The notes beneath the pieces are model-generated. The model worked only from the letters and a program-made list of their open reading frames with translations, was not told where the DNA came from and searched no databases. Shown here piece after piece: positions 24,275 to 33,579 of a DNA stretch of 64,000 nucleotides. The DNA comes from Azospirillum sp. OGB3 (GTDB lineage: Bacteria > Pseudomonadota > Alphaproteobacteria > Azospirillales > Azospirillaceae). The stretch lies in contig NZ_JACHYN010000005.1 of assembly GCF_014192915.1 (NCBI RefSeq), positions 186,001 through 250,000 of the forward strand, given 5' to 3'. The translations under genes were made by a program, and so were the position numbers. How positions within the stretch are numbered: position 1 is the stretch's first letter; each line of letters begins with the position of its first letter.

Positions 24275-25240
24275 TCACTCCGCCTGCCAGACCACCCGGC
24301 CGGGGTTGGCGCGGAAGTCCATGTGGATCTGCATGGCGAAATCCACATGGACGGTGGCGCTGCCATCCGGCCCGGCCGCGAAGCCGAAGTCCGAGATGAC
24401 CTGATGGCTGGCGTAGTCGGCCACCCGCAGCGTCCAGTCGCCGCGCATCGGCCACGCGCCGCGGAAGCGGTCGACGTGCATCGGGCAGTCGATCAGCGCT
24501 TGGTAGCAGGCCCGTTCGCTGTCCGGGGCGTCGCGGAACTGCTTCAGGTTGATGACCGGCACCGTGCCGGCGAGAAGCGATTCCACCGCCTTGACGGCGA
24601 CCTCCACCCCCTCGACCAGCCCGCCGGGGCTCAGCAGGGCCTTCAACGCGTCGCCGAGGTCGGCGGCGAGATCCTCAAGGCTCTGCCACGCCGAACCGGG
24701 GGTCCACGGCCCGCCCTCCACCGTCAGCAAGGGGGCGAACACCCCCTCGCAGTCGGAGGACAAAGTGCGGAACAGCGTCGTCTCGCAGACGAAGCGCGGG
24801 TTCTCGGCCCCCTCCTCCGGCAGCGTGATGCGGCCCAGCGACTTGGCGAACCCCCAGCCCTCGCGGCCGCAGACCAACGGAATGGTCGCGTCCGGAAAGA
24901 CGTAGGGCATCCACAGCACCAGTCGCGGCCAGTGGCCGGGCCGATGCTCGATCAGCGGCAGCCACAGCGAGGCTTCCCGGTAGGGAATCCAGCCGAACGG
25001 CTCGGTCGGGCTGGTGCAGCGCCCCACCGACAGGAAGGTGCACAGCGCCACCGGACCGGCCACCGTGTAGCGCACCGCCCCGGCGGGCGCCGCGTTCAGC
25101 AGCTTGTCGACCAGCGCCTGGGTGTTCTCCGGGTTGCTGCGCACGACGAAGGCGGTGGCGAGGCTGTCGGTGAAGACGCCGGGTGCGGCGATCGACACCT
25201 CGCCGTGCCCGGCGAAGGAGACGTAGAGGGGGGCGGTCAC
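24275..25240 (-). CDS. Acetoacetate decarboxylase-family protein
   Basis: Protein of 321 residues. GTG at 25240 (VTAPLYVSFAGHGEVS) is chosen because it overlaps the upstream stop as GTGA. The core Y-R-E-A-S-L-W-L-P, LWMPYVFPDATIPLVCGREG and WGFAKSLGRI matches the acetoacetate decarboxylase superfamily, with the Schiff-base lysine expected at about K133 next to GRE (125-127). Members include true decarboxylases as well as aldolase/dehydratase-like and unassigned enzymes, so the reaction is not fixed. Coupling to the flavoprotein suggests that the two act on successive intermediates. It also has an unusual C-terminal domain of about 100 residues ending HMDFRANPGRVVWQAE. Confidence 0.85.
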   Translation of the reverse strand: MTAPLYVSFAGHGEVSIAAPGVFTDSLATAFVVRSNPENTQALVDKLLNAAPAGAVRYTVAGPVALCTFLSVGRCTSPTEPFGWIPYREASLWLPLIEHRPGHWPRLVLWMPYVFPDATIPLVCGREGWGFAKSLGRITLPEEGAENPRFVCETTLFRTLSSDCEGVFAPLLTVEGGPWTPGSAWQSLEDLAADLGDALKALLSPGGLVEGVEVAVKAVESLLAGTVPVINLKQFRDAPDSERACYQALIDCPMHVDRFRGAWPMRGDWTLRVADYASHQVISDFGFAAGPDGSATVHVDFAMQIHMDFRANPGRVVWQAE

Positions 25241-27531
25241 GACGGCGCCCCGTTCAGGAAGTTCTCGCCGGAGATGAACAGCGGCGTTCCGGAGATCGCC
25301 CGCGCCGCCTGCATGCCGGACATCACCGTCGCCTCGATGCAGGAGGTGTTGAAGCCGGTGCGGACCCAGCAGCCGGCCAGGAACAGGTTGTAGAACCCGC
25401 TGTCGTCGGTGCGCAGGCGGAACTTGGTGGAGCCGGCGGCGCTGCCCGGCAGCGTTTCGGTCGGATCGACGTTGGCGCGGATGATCTGGTGGGACAGCCG
25501 CTCCCGCCCGGTGCCGTTCCACGGGTCGTAGAGAACGTTCCAGTTGAAGCCGACGCCGCCCTGGCCGGAGACCGTCGCCTTTGGCCAGAAATTGCCCATG
25601 TAGGCGTCCAGCCACTCCGCCGCGCTGTTCGTGACGTTGTCCAGCGCCTCCTTCGGCACCGCGAGGTCGGTGGTCGGCCGGGCGACCAGACCGGTCTGCC
25701 AGACACCGCAGATGTAATGCACCGACTTCGGCGCGCCGGTCTCGCCGGGGCGGAACTCGTAGGGCAGCGTCTGTCCCATCTCCGCCCAGATCGACCAGGG
25801 CTCCGGCCCGGCGACGGCGGCGGGCTGCCCCGGCTCCCAGCCCAGCCCCTGGAGGTCGGGGCCGCACCACAGCTGCATGGACAGCGTCGGGATGATGCCG
25901 ATGTTGCTGGTCATCGCGTTGAAGGCCGGCGAGGCCGCCTGCAACTCCGCCGCCAGCGTCGGCTGGTCGTTCATCGCCTTGAAGCCGCCCATGGAGATGC
26001 CGAGGACGGCGACGTCGAAGTCGCGGCCGCGCTGCAGCGTCTCCGACCCGACCGGCTCCCACGCGCACCAGTGCGATTCCAGCGAGGAGTTGTTGGTGGC
26101 GAGCGCCGCCTGGACCTTGTCGGCGTCCTTGATCTGGTCCCACAGCGGCTCCAGCGGCCAAGCCAGCAGGAACTTCCTGTCCTCCAGCGGCACGGTGATC
26201 AGCGGCTGGTAGTCGTCCCCGCCGTCGGCCAGATCGACCTGCCGGGCGAGGCGGACGGTCTCGACCAGCGCGCGGTCCTCGGACAGGCCGATGTCCTCGA
26301 CGCGGCGGAAGAACTTCACCTTTACGCCGTTCTGGAGCAGGGTCTGGTAGATGGGCGCGATGATGACCTCGCCCATGCCCGCTTCCATGTTCCACATCAC
26401 CGATTCGCGGCAGGTGGCGAACATCCGCACGCAGGACTGCGCCGCGACGCCCGCGCCCCAGTTGGGCTGCCGGTAGTCGCCGTCCTTGTACTGCATGAAC
26501 GTGTCGTAGCAGGTGCGCAGCGAGCAGCTCTGCTTCAGCGCCTCGGCGTCGCCGCCGTGGCGGATCAGCCAGTCGGTGAACTCCAGCTCGTCCAGCGAGT
26601 CGGCGGTGCGCTTCTCGATTCCGAAATCGGCGATGACGCCGACGGTGAAGGGAATCACGAAGGCCAGCAGGTCGCGCGCCACGTGGTTGCGCGGCAGGGT
26701 CGCCGCGGCGGCCTCGATCAGCCGCAACAGCGTCATCAGGTCGTGGAAATGCTCGACCGGCGCCGTTGCCGACGGCGTGGACCCAGGCCCATTTCGCTGC
26801 CCGTCGGCCAGTGCCCGGATCAGCCGGTGGGCTGCGACAGCGGCGTCCTTCGCGGTGGTCACGGCGGCGCCCTTCAGCAGCGCCTCGGCCTGCGCCAGAT
26901 GACGGACCTCGCGGTCCTTCCAGCCGCGGATCGCGTCGGCGAAGCGGGTGGCGAGCGGCGCCGGAAGAACCTGCTGGTCGGCCGGCAGGACGGGCATGGG
27001 CGCGACGGTGCGGCCGTCGACGTGGACCAGCTTGCCGTCGACGATCAGGCCACTCAGCGCGTCCCAGTTCTCGAAGACATCGCGCACCACGCCGACCAGC
27101 GACGCGATGGCCTGCGGCAGCGTCGGCATGACGTTGGCCGAGCCCGGCTCGCCGCCCAGCACCGGCCAGGTCAGCGGCCAATAGGCCGGCTTGCCGCCGT
27201 CCAGCACCATGCCGATGGGGGTGAAGCGCTGCGGCTTCAGCACATCCCGCCAGGACTGGAAGGTGTTGTCCGGCGAGCGCTTCCAGACGCCGAAGACGTC
27301 CTGGAGCATTTTGAAGGCATTGTTGTAGAAGCCGAACCAGACATGCAGGCCGTGCTCCTGGATGCGGTTCCACTGGTCGCGCCCGGTGGCGCCCTTGCCG
27401 CCCAGCCGCCAGCCCATCTGATAGATGGTGACGTCGAAGCGCGCCCGCTTCTCGTCCGTGTCGGACAGGAAATGCGCCGTGGTGAGGGCGCCGACGCCAC
27501 CACCCAGAATTGCAACCCTCGTCTTCGCCAT
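25237..27531 (-). CDS. Second FAD-dependent oxidoreductase, carotenoid desaturase-like
   Basis: Protein of 764 residues starting MAKTRVAILGGGVGALTTAH at 27531, with GGGGGAGAG just before the ATG. Rossmann start and YQMGWRLGGKGATGRDQ followed by RIQEHGLHVWFGFYNNAFKM parallel the flavoprotein at 20814-22823 (which has EEHGLHIFLGFYDNAFRM), so the two are paralogues. About 90 extra residues lie in the middle (Ala-rich helices). C-terminal FAD segment: GFYNLFLAGCWVRTGFNTSC. It is translationally coupled to the decarboxylase-family gene. Two related flavoproteins flanking an outer-membrane hydrophobic channel imply a multi-step modification of a lipid-like compound; identity not deducible. Confidence 0.8.
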   Translation of the reverse strand: MAKTRVAILGGGVGALTTAHFLSDTDEKRARFDVTIYQMGWRLGGKGATGRDQWNRIQEHGLHVWFGFYNNAFKMLQDVFGVWKRSPDNTFQSWRDVLKPQRFTPIGMVLDGGKPAYWPLTWPVLGGEPGSANVMPTLPQAIASLVGVVRDVFENWDALSGLIVDGKLVHVDGRTVAPMPVLPADQQVLPAPLATRFADAIRGWKDREVRHLAQAEALLKGAAVTTAKDAAVAAHRLIRALADGQRNGPGSTPSATAPVEHFHDLMTLLRLIEAAAATLPRNHVARDLLAFVIPFTVGVIADFGIEKRTADSLDELEFTDWLIRHGGDAEALKQSCSLRTCYDTFMQYKDGDYRQPNWGAGVAAQSCVRMFATCRESVMWNMEAGMGEVIIAPIYQTLLQNGVKVKFFRRVEDIGLSEDRALVETVRLARQVDLADGGDDYQPLITVPLEDRKFLLAWPLEPLWDQIKDADKVQAALATNNSSLESHWCAWEPVGSETLQRGRDFDVAVLGISMGGFKAMNDQPTLAAELQAASPAFNAMTSNIGIIPTLSMQLWCGPDLQGLGWEPGQPAAVAGPEPWSIWAEMGQTLPYEFRPGETGAPKSVHYICGVWQTGLVARPTTDLAVPKEALDNVTNSAAEWLDAYMGNFWPKATVSGQGGVGFNWNVLYDPWNGTGRERLSHQIIRANVDPTETLPGSAAGSTKFRLRTDDSGFYNLFLAGCWVRTGFNTSCIEATVMSGMQAARAISGTPLFISGENFLNGAPS

Positions 27532-27795
27532 GCTCTCCCCCCGCAGATCCGGCATCCCCGCGACGGCGCCGCGGTATTTCGCGGCACTCGTCAGAAATTA
27601 CGGAGGAGGTTAGCATAAATTGTCGTAGCGCAATTGAACTATTACGCCGTTTCGCCGATGCTGTCCGCCTATGACTCGTGCGATCGCAAAGCAAAAATCA
27701 TGCAAAACCCCGGCCGGCACGCCCTGCGCTTGCTCCACCGTGGCGCGACCTTCTATAACGGATACCGCAACCACGCGACATAAGGATGCTGCGTC

Positions 27796-30700
27796 GTGAT
27801 CGGGGCCATCCCCACCGCAACCTTGCCCGCGTTACCGGGCTTCCGCGTTGTCGAGACGCTGCATGTGGGGGCGCGCTCCACCGTGCTGCGCGCCGTCCGG
27901 CGCGACGACGGCCTTCCTGTCATCTGCAAGCTCCTGTCGGGCGCGGACGTCGGCGGCGAGGACAAGGCGGCGTTCCTTCGCGAATTCACCATCACCCGCC
28001 GGTTGCGCCACGCCGGAGTCGTGGAGGCGCTGGATTGCGTGCCCCATGTCAACGGGCTGATGATGGTGTTCCGCGACATCGGCGGGACCGCCCTGGACAG
28101 CCTTCCCGACTTGCGGACGGAGGACGTGGCGGTCTTCCTGCGGATGGCGATGCAGGCCGTCGAGGCACTGGCCGCCGTGCACGAGGCCGGGATCGTCCAC
28201 AAGGACATCAGCCCCGGCAACCTGATCTGGAACCCGGCGACCGGCCAGTTCAACCTCATCGATTTCGGCATCGCGTCGGAGCTGTCCCGCGAAGAAGCGG
28301 GCGACACGGATGTCGGCAGCATGGAAGGCACGCTCGCCTACATGGCGCCGGAGCAGACCGGGCGGATGAACCGGTCGGTGGACTACCGCTCCGACTTCTA
28401 CGCGCTGGGCGCCACCTTTCACGACTTCCTGACCGGCCAGCCCCCCTTCCCGTCCGGCGACCCGCTGGAGCTGGTGCATTGCCACATCGCGCGGACTCCC
28501 GTCCCGGTGCACAAGCTCAACCCGCTGGTTCCCGAGCCGCTGGCCGCCATCGTGGCGCGGCTGATGGCCAAGAACCCGGAGGAGCGCTACCAGAGCGCCT
28601 TTGGCCTGCGCGCCGACCTCGAACGCTGTCTGACCGAATGGCGCAGCCACGGCCGCATTGCGCCCTTTGCGCTGGCCAGCCGGGACGTCCGTCCGGTGCT
28701 GCGCATCCCGCAAAAGCTGTACGGCCGCACCGCGCAGTTCCGCGCCTTGCTCGATGCCTTCGGGCGGGCCGCCGGGGGCGGGTTCGAGGCCCTGCTGATC
28801 TCCGGCTATTCGGGTGTCGGCAAATCGGCGCTGGTCCGCGAACTGCACAAGCCGGTGATCGGCCGCCGCGGCTTCTTCATCACCGGCAAGTTCGAGCCGC
28901 TGAAGCGGGACATCCCCTATGCCCCGGTGATCGAGGCCTTCAAGACCCTGGTGCGGCAGACCTTCGCCACCGGACCGGAGTCGCTGGCGCTGTGGCGTGC
29001 CCGCCTTCTCGCCGCGCTCGGACCCAACGGACGGGTGATCACCGATGTCATCCCGCATGTGGAACGGCTGATCGGCCCCCAGCCGCCCCTGCCGGAGCTG
29101 GGTCCTGTGGAGGCGCATGAGCGCTTCATCTATGTCTTCCGCAATTTCGTCCGCGTCTTCGCCGGGGCGGGTCATCCGCTGGTGCTGTTCCTGGACGATC
29201 TGCAATGGGCCGACCTCGCCACGCTGAAACTCCTGGAGGGGCTGGCCGGCGATCCCGACCTCGGCCATTTCCTGCTGGTCGGCACCTGCCGCGACACCGA
29301 GGTCGACGCGCTCCACCCGCTGCGCCACACGCTCCAGGTTTTCGGCGAGCGCGGCGTGCCGGTCCGCGACGTGTCCCTCGGCGGACTCGACGCCGACGCG
29401 GTGGTGGCGCTGCTCTCCGACACGCTGCACGCGGCCCCCGACGACGTGCGCCCTCTGGCCGAGCGGCTGATCGCCAACACGCTGGGCAACCCCTTCTTCC
29501 TGGGGCAATTCCTGGAGTCGCTGGAGCAGAGCGGGCTGATCGCCTACGACGGCCTCGCCGGGGTGTGGAACTGGAACCTGGAGGCCATCGAATCCCAGCG
29601 GATGGAACGGATGGTCGACGACGTCGTCACCTTCGTGGTCCGCCGCATCCGCGAACTGCCCGCCGAGACGCTGGCGGTTGTCCAGACCGCCGCCTGCATC
29701 GGCAGCGCCTTCGATCTCGCCACGCTGGCCGACGCGAGCCGGCGGTCCTCCGCAGCGACGGCGGCGGCGCTGTGGCCGGCCCTGCACAGCGGTCTGGTGG
29801 TCCCGGTGGGCGACGCCTACCGCTACGCCGACATGGACAGCGTGTCGCCGCGCGCCACCTACCGCTTCGTCCATGACCGGGTGCAGCAGGCGGCCTACAG
29901 CATGCTTCCGGACGCCGACGCCCTGGCCTGCCATCTCGCCGTCGGCCTCGTCCTGGAGCGGGGCGGCGATACCTCCAGCGAGCGGGCCGCGGACCGGCTG
30001 TTCGCCATCACCAACCAGCTGAACCGCGCCGTGACCCTGCTGTCGCCGGAGCAGAGGGAGCGGCTGGCCCGCTACAACCTGCTGGCTGGACAGGCGGCGC
30101 GGGCCTCGGCGGCGCTCGGGCCGGCCTTCGACTATCTCATCACCGGGGTCGGGCTGCTCCCCGCGGACGGTTGGTCCCGCCTGTACGACCTGGCGCTCAG
30201 CCTGCACGCCGAAGCGGCGGAAATCGCGGCGGTGAACGGCGACGTCGCCGCGGCGACGCCGCTGGCCGAGGCCATCGAGGCCAACGCCCGCACCGTCCTC
30301 GACCGCGCCCTGGCCTACGAGACGCAGATCCAGATGCACGTGTCGCGGCAGAACCTGCCGGCGGCGCTCGGTGCCTGCCGCACCGCCCTGGGCCAGCTCG
30401 GCAGCCCGATCCCGGAGCGGGCGGACACCCGGCATGTGCTCAAGGAACTCGCCACGACCAAGCTGGCGCTGCGCGGCAAGGGCGAGGAGGATCTCGTCAA
30501 CCGTCCGCCCCTCACCGACCCGCGCCTCCTGACGATCGGGCGGATCGTGTCGCGCGTGCTGGCGAGCGCCTACCTGCACGACACCAACCTCTACACGGTG
30601 CTGTTGCTGCGCATGGTCCGCCTGTCGGCGACCGAGGGAATCCTGCCGGCTTCCGGCATCACCTACGCCACCTACGGGCTGCTGCACTGCGCAATGCTCG

Positions 30701-33555
30701 GCGACGTTCCGGCGGGCGCCATGTACGGGCGGGTGGCGCTGCGCGTGCTCGACCGGCTGAACGCCAACCAGGGCCGCGCCCAGACGCTGTTTGTGGTCCA
30801 TCTGTTCATCGAGGTCTGGCACCAGCCGGTGGCCAAGGCGCTGGCCGGCCTTCTCGACGCCCACCGGATCGGCCTGGAGACCGGCGACATCGAGTACGCC
30901 GCCTATTGCCTGAACAACGCGGTCGCCCAAGGGCTTTTTCTTGGCCACCCGCTGCGGCAGCTCCAGCAGACCGCGGCGGGCCACGCCGCCGCCATCGCGC
31001 GCCTGAACCAGCAGACCGCGGCCGGCGTGTTGCGGCCCCACCAGCAGCTCATCGCCAATCTTCTGGGCGAGTCCGACGACCCCACCGCCTTCGCCGGACC
31101 CCACGTTACGGAAGCGAGCGACGTCCCGGCCCTGGCCGCCAGCGGCAACCGCCTCGCCCTGGACACGATGCACAGCCACTTGGCCTATCTGAACCTGCTG
31201 TTCGGCCGGATCGACGAGGCGCGGCGCTGCATGGCGAAGCGCCGCCCCTTCGCCGACGCCTCCATGGGCATGGTGATGAACCTGCGCATGCGGGTGGTCG
31301 CCGCCCTGATCGACTTTGCCGCCTGGGATCGCCTCCGCCCCGCCGAGCGGCTCCGCGCACGGGCCGCGGCGCTCGGGCTGGAGCGCCGGCTTCGCGGCGC
31401 GGTCCGCCACGCGCCGATCAATTTCCGTCACCTGCTGGCGCTCGTGGTGGCCGAACGGCTGCGCGCCACGGGACGGCTGGACAAGGCGCACCGTTACTAT
31501 CAGACCGCCGCCGAGAGCGCCCGCGAGCAGGGCTTCACCCACGACGAGGCCTTCGCCTGCGAGCGGGCCGGCGAGGCCGCGTTATCGCGCGGTGACCGCT
31601 TCACGGCGAAGGCGATGCTGTTCCAGGCCCGCCACGCCTACCGGCGCTGGGACGCGCTGGCGAAGGTCAGGGCGCTGGACGCCCGGCTGGCCGAGCTGTT
31701 CGGCGAGACGGCGGCGGACCAGAGCCCCGCCGACGACGGCTTCCCGCCTCAGCGCCCGGTCACCTCCTCGTCGCGGCGGCGCTCCTCCTCCGGGTCCAGC
31801 TCCCACATGGTGGACGTGGAGACGGTGATCCGCACCTCGCAGGCGCTGGCGCAGGACATCCGCCTGGGCGATCTGCTGTGGACGCTGATGAAGCTGATGA
31901 TCACCAACGCCGGGGCGACGCGGGGCTGCCTGCTGCTGCCGACCGACGGCGCGTGGCGGATCGAGGCCGACGCCACGAGCGAGGGCGACGCCGCGGAGGT
32001 GTTGCAATCCCGCCCCCTCGACGACGCGGCGCCGGTCCTGGTGCGCGGCGTCGTCGACGCGGTCATCCAGACCGGGGAGCCGGTCGTTCTGGCCGACGCC
32101 GCGAACGAGGGCGATTTCCAGTACGACCCCTACACGCGGCTGGCCCAGCCGCGCTCCGTTCTGTGCCTGCCCCTGCGCAACCGCAACCAGATGGTCGGCA
32201 TCCTCTATCTGGAGAACAACCTTGCCGCCGGCATCTTCAGCCCGGAGCGGCTGGAGCTGCTCGATCTTCTGTCCGTGCAGATCGCCATCTCCATCGAGAA
32301 CGCCCGCCTCTACGACGGGCTGGAGCGGCTGAACCGCACGCTGGAAGCCCAGGTGGCCGAGCGGACCCGCGAGGTGGCCGAGCAGTCGCAGCTTCTGCGC
32401 GCCACCCTGGCCAGCATGTACGACGGCCTGGCGGCCTTCGACGCCGAGGAACGGCTGCGCGTCTGGAACGAACGCGCCATGGCTCTTTTCAGCCTGCCGG
32501 ACGCGCTGCGCCGCGTCGGCGTTCCTTATCAGGAGCTGAGCGCCGCGGTGAACGCCTCTGGCCAGCTTCTGACCGCACTGGTGCCCTCGCCCCTGGTCAG
32601 CAGCCCCAGCGAGATCGAGTTCGCCGACGGCCGGGTCATCCAGGTCCGCAGCAATCCCATGCCGGACGGCGGCATGGTCCAGGTCTATGTGGACGTGACG
32701 GTGGACCGCAGCCGCGAAAGCGAGCTGCGCGACGCCCACGAGCAGCTCCACGCCGCCCACGCCCAGCTCAAGTCCGCCCAGCAGCAGCTTGTCCAGGCGG
32801 AGAAGATGGCCTCTCTCGGGCAGCTCGTCGCCGGGGTGGCGCATGAGATCAACACGCCCATCGGCATCGTGATGACAAGCGCCTCCTATCTCGGCGAGAA
32901 GATCAGCGCGCTCGAAACGCTGTCCGACACCGGCAAGATGCGCCGGGCCGACTTCCAGGACTTCATGCAGGCCGCGCGCGACGCCGCCACGCTGATGATC
33001 AGCAACGCCACCCGCGCCGCCGATCTGGTGCAGAGCTTCAAGCAGGTCGCCTCCGACCAGACGCGCAGCGACCGCCGCCGGTTCGACCTGCGCGGCTATC
33101 TGGAGGAGGTTCTGGTCAGCCTGCGCCCGACTTGGCACCGCCCGGGGCACGAGGTGAGTCTGGAGTGCCCCAAGGGCATCGAACTGGACAGCTACCCCGG
33201 CGTGATCGCCCAGATCGTGACGAACCTCATCACCAACTCGATCAACCACGCCTACCGGGAAGGCGAGAAGGGCCGAATCCTGATCACGGCGCAGACACTG
33301 GAGAACGACGGGGTGCGGCTGGTCTACCGGGACGACGGTTGCGGCATCCCGGCGGAGAACCACGGCAAGGTGTTCGAGCCCTTCTTTACGACGCGGCGGG
33401 GCACCGGCTCGACCGGGCTCGGCCTGCACATCGTCTTCAACCTGATCACCGGCCAGCTCGGCGGCACCATCCAGCTCGACAGCCGGCCCGGCGAGGGAAC
33501 GCGATTCACCGTCGAGTTCCCCTGCCGTGCCCCCGGAAAAACGCCGCAGAGCTGA
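27796..33555 (+). CDS. Hybrid Ser/Thr protein kinase - AAA ATPase - GAF - sensor histidine kinase
   Basis: Protein of 1919 residues starting at GTG 27796 with AAGGA ten bases upstream. Residues 16-290 form a Hanks-type kinase: ICKLL lysine, catalytic loop HKDISPGNLIWN, LIDFGIAS and MAPEQ. An AAA/STAND-like ATPase follows, with Walker A GYSGVGKS (337-344) and Walker B LVLFLDDLQWAD. A long helical TPR-like region runs to about 1300, then GAF (PVVLADAANEGDFQYDPYTR; LYLENN), PAS-like (SMYDGLAAFDAEERLRVWNE), a coiled coil, and a histidine kinase with H1683 in GVAHEINTP, N-box NLITNSINHAY, DDGCGIP and GTGSTGLGLHIV. All catalytic residues appear intact. No membrane segments, so a cytosolic sensor. 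No response regulator is adjacent. Confidence 0.93.
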   Translation: MIGAIPTATLPALPGFRVVETLHVGARSTVLRAVRRDDGLPVICKLLSGADVGGEDKAAFLREFTITRRLRHAGVVEALDCVPHVNGLMMVFRDIGGTALDSLPDLRTEDVAVFLRMAMQAVEALAAVHEAGIVHKDISPGNLIWNPATGQFNLIDFGIASELSREEAGDTDVGSMEGTLAYMAPEQTGRMNRSVDYRSDFYALGATFHDFLTGQPPFPSGDPLELVHCHIARTPVPVHKLNPLVPEPLAAIVARLMAKNPEERYQSAFGLRADLERCLTEWRSHGRIAPFALASRDVRPVLRIPQKLYGRTAQFRALLDAFGRAAGGGFEALLISGYSGVGKSALVRELHKPVIGRRGFFITGKFEPLKRDIPYAPVIEAFKTLVRQTFATGPESLALWRARLLAALGPNGRVITDVIPHVERLIGPQPPLPELGPVEAHERFIYVFRNFVRVFAGAGHPLVLFLDDLQWADLATLKLLEGLAGDPDLGHFLLVGTCRDTEVDALHPLRHTLQVFGERGVPVRDVSLGGLDADAVVALLSDTLHAAPDDVRPLAERLIANTLGNPFFLGQFLESLEQSGLIAYDGLAGVWNWNLEAIESQRMERMVDDVVTFVVRRIRELPAETLAVVQTAACIGSAFDLATLADASRRSSAATAAALWPALHSGLVVPVGDAYRYADMDSVSPRATYRFVHDRVQQAAYSMLPDADALACHLAVGLVLERGGDTSSERAADRLFAITNQLNRAVTLLSPEQRERLARYNLLAGQAARASAALGPAFDYLITGVGLLPADGWSRLYDLALSLHAEAAEIAAVNGDVAAATPLAEAIEANARTVLDRALAYETQIQMHVSRQNLPAALGACRTALGQLGSPIPERADTRHVLKELATTKLALRGKGEEDLVNRPPLTDPRLLTIGRIVSRVLASAYLHDTNLYTVLLLRMVRLSATEGILPASGITYATYGLLHCAMLGDVPAGAMYGRVALRVLDRLNANQGRAQTLFVVHLFIEVWHQPVAKALAGLLDAHRIGLETGDIEYAAYCLNNAVAQGLFLGHPLRQLQQTAAGHAAAIARLNQQTAAGVLRPHQQLIANLLGESDDPTAFAGPHVTEASDVPALAASGNRLALDTMHSHLAYLNLLFGRIDEARRCMAKRRPFADASMGMVMNLRMRVVAALIDFAAWDRLRPAERLRARAAALGLERRLRGAVRHAPINFRHLLALVVAERLRATGRLDKAHRYYQTAAESAREQGFTHDEAFACERAGEAALSRGDRFTAKAMLFQARHAYRRWDALAKVRALDARLAELFGETAADQSPADDGFPPQRPVTSSSRRRSSSGSSSHMVDVETVIRTSQALAQDIRLGDLLWTLMKLMITNAGATRGCLLLPTDGAWRIEADATSEGDAAEVLQSRPLDDAAPVLVRGVVDAVIQTGEPVVLADAANEGDFQYDPYTRLAQPRSVLCLPLRNRNQMVGILYLENNLAAGIFSPERLELLDLLSVQIAISIENARLYDGLERLNRTLEAQVAERTREVAEQSQLLRATLASMYDGLAAFDAEERLRVWNERAMALFSLPDALRRVGVPYQELSAAVNASGQLLTALVPSPLVSSPSEIEFADGRVIQVRSNPMPDGGMVQVYVDVTVDRSRESELRDAHEQLHAAHAQLKSAQQQLVQAEKMASLGQLVAGVAHEINTPIGIVMTSASYLGEKISALETLSDTGKMRRADFQDFMQAARDAATLMISNATRAADLVQSFKQVASDQTRSDRRRFDLRGYLEEVLVSLRPTWHRPGHEVSLECPKGIELDSYPGVIAQIVTNLITNSINHAYREGEKGRILITAQTLENDGVRLVYRDDGCGIPAENHGKVFEPFFTTRRGTGSTGLGLHIVFNLITGQLGGTIQLDSRPGEGTRFTVEFPCRAPGKTPQS

Positions 33556-33579
33556 GACGGCGGACGCTTACTCCGTCTC
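33554..33579. terminator. Hairpin between convergent genes
   Basis: GAGACGG and CCGTCTC form a 7-bp inverted repeat (33554-33560 with 33573-33579) overlapping both convergent stop codons, which are only 12 bases apart. It lacks a T-run, so terminator function is only suggested. Confidence 0.35.

Noticed and set aside
24275..27694. A 1139-codon minus frame spanning the whole flavoprotein gene
   Set aside because: Only its last 321 codons (from GTG 25240) encode a recognisable ADC-family protein; the rest is a shifted reading of the flavoprotein gene.
27832..31542. A 1236-codon frame antisense to the hybrid kinase
   Set aside because: No domain, repetitive Gly/Arg/Gln content, and the sense strand encodes an intact multidomain kinase.
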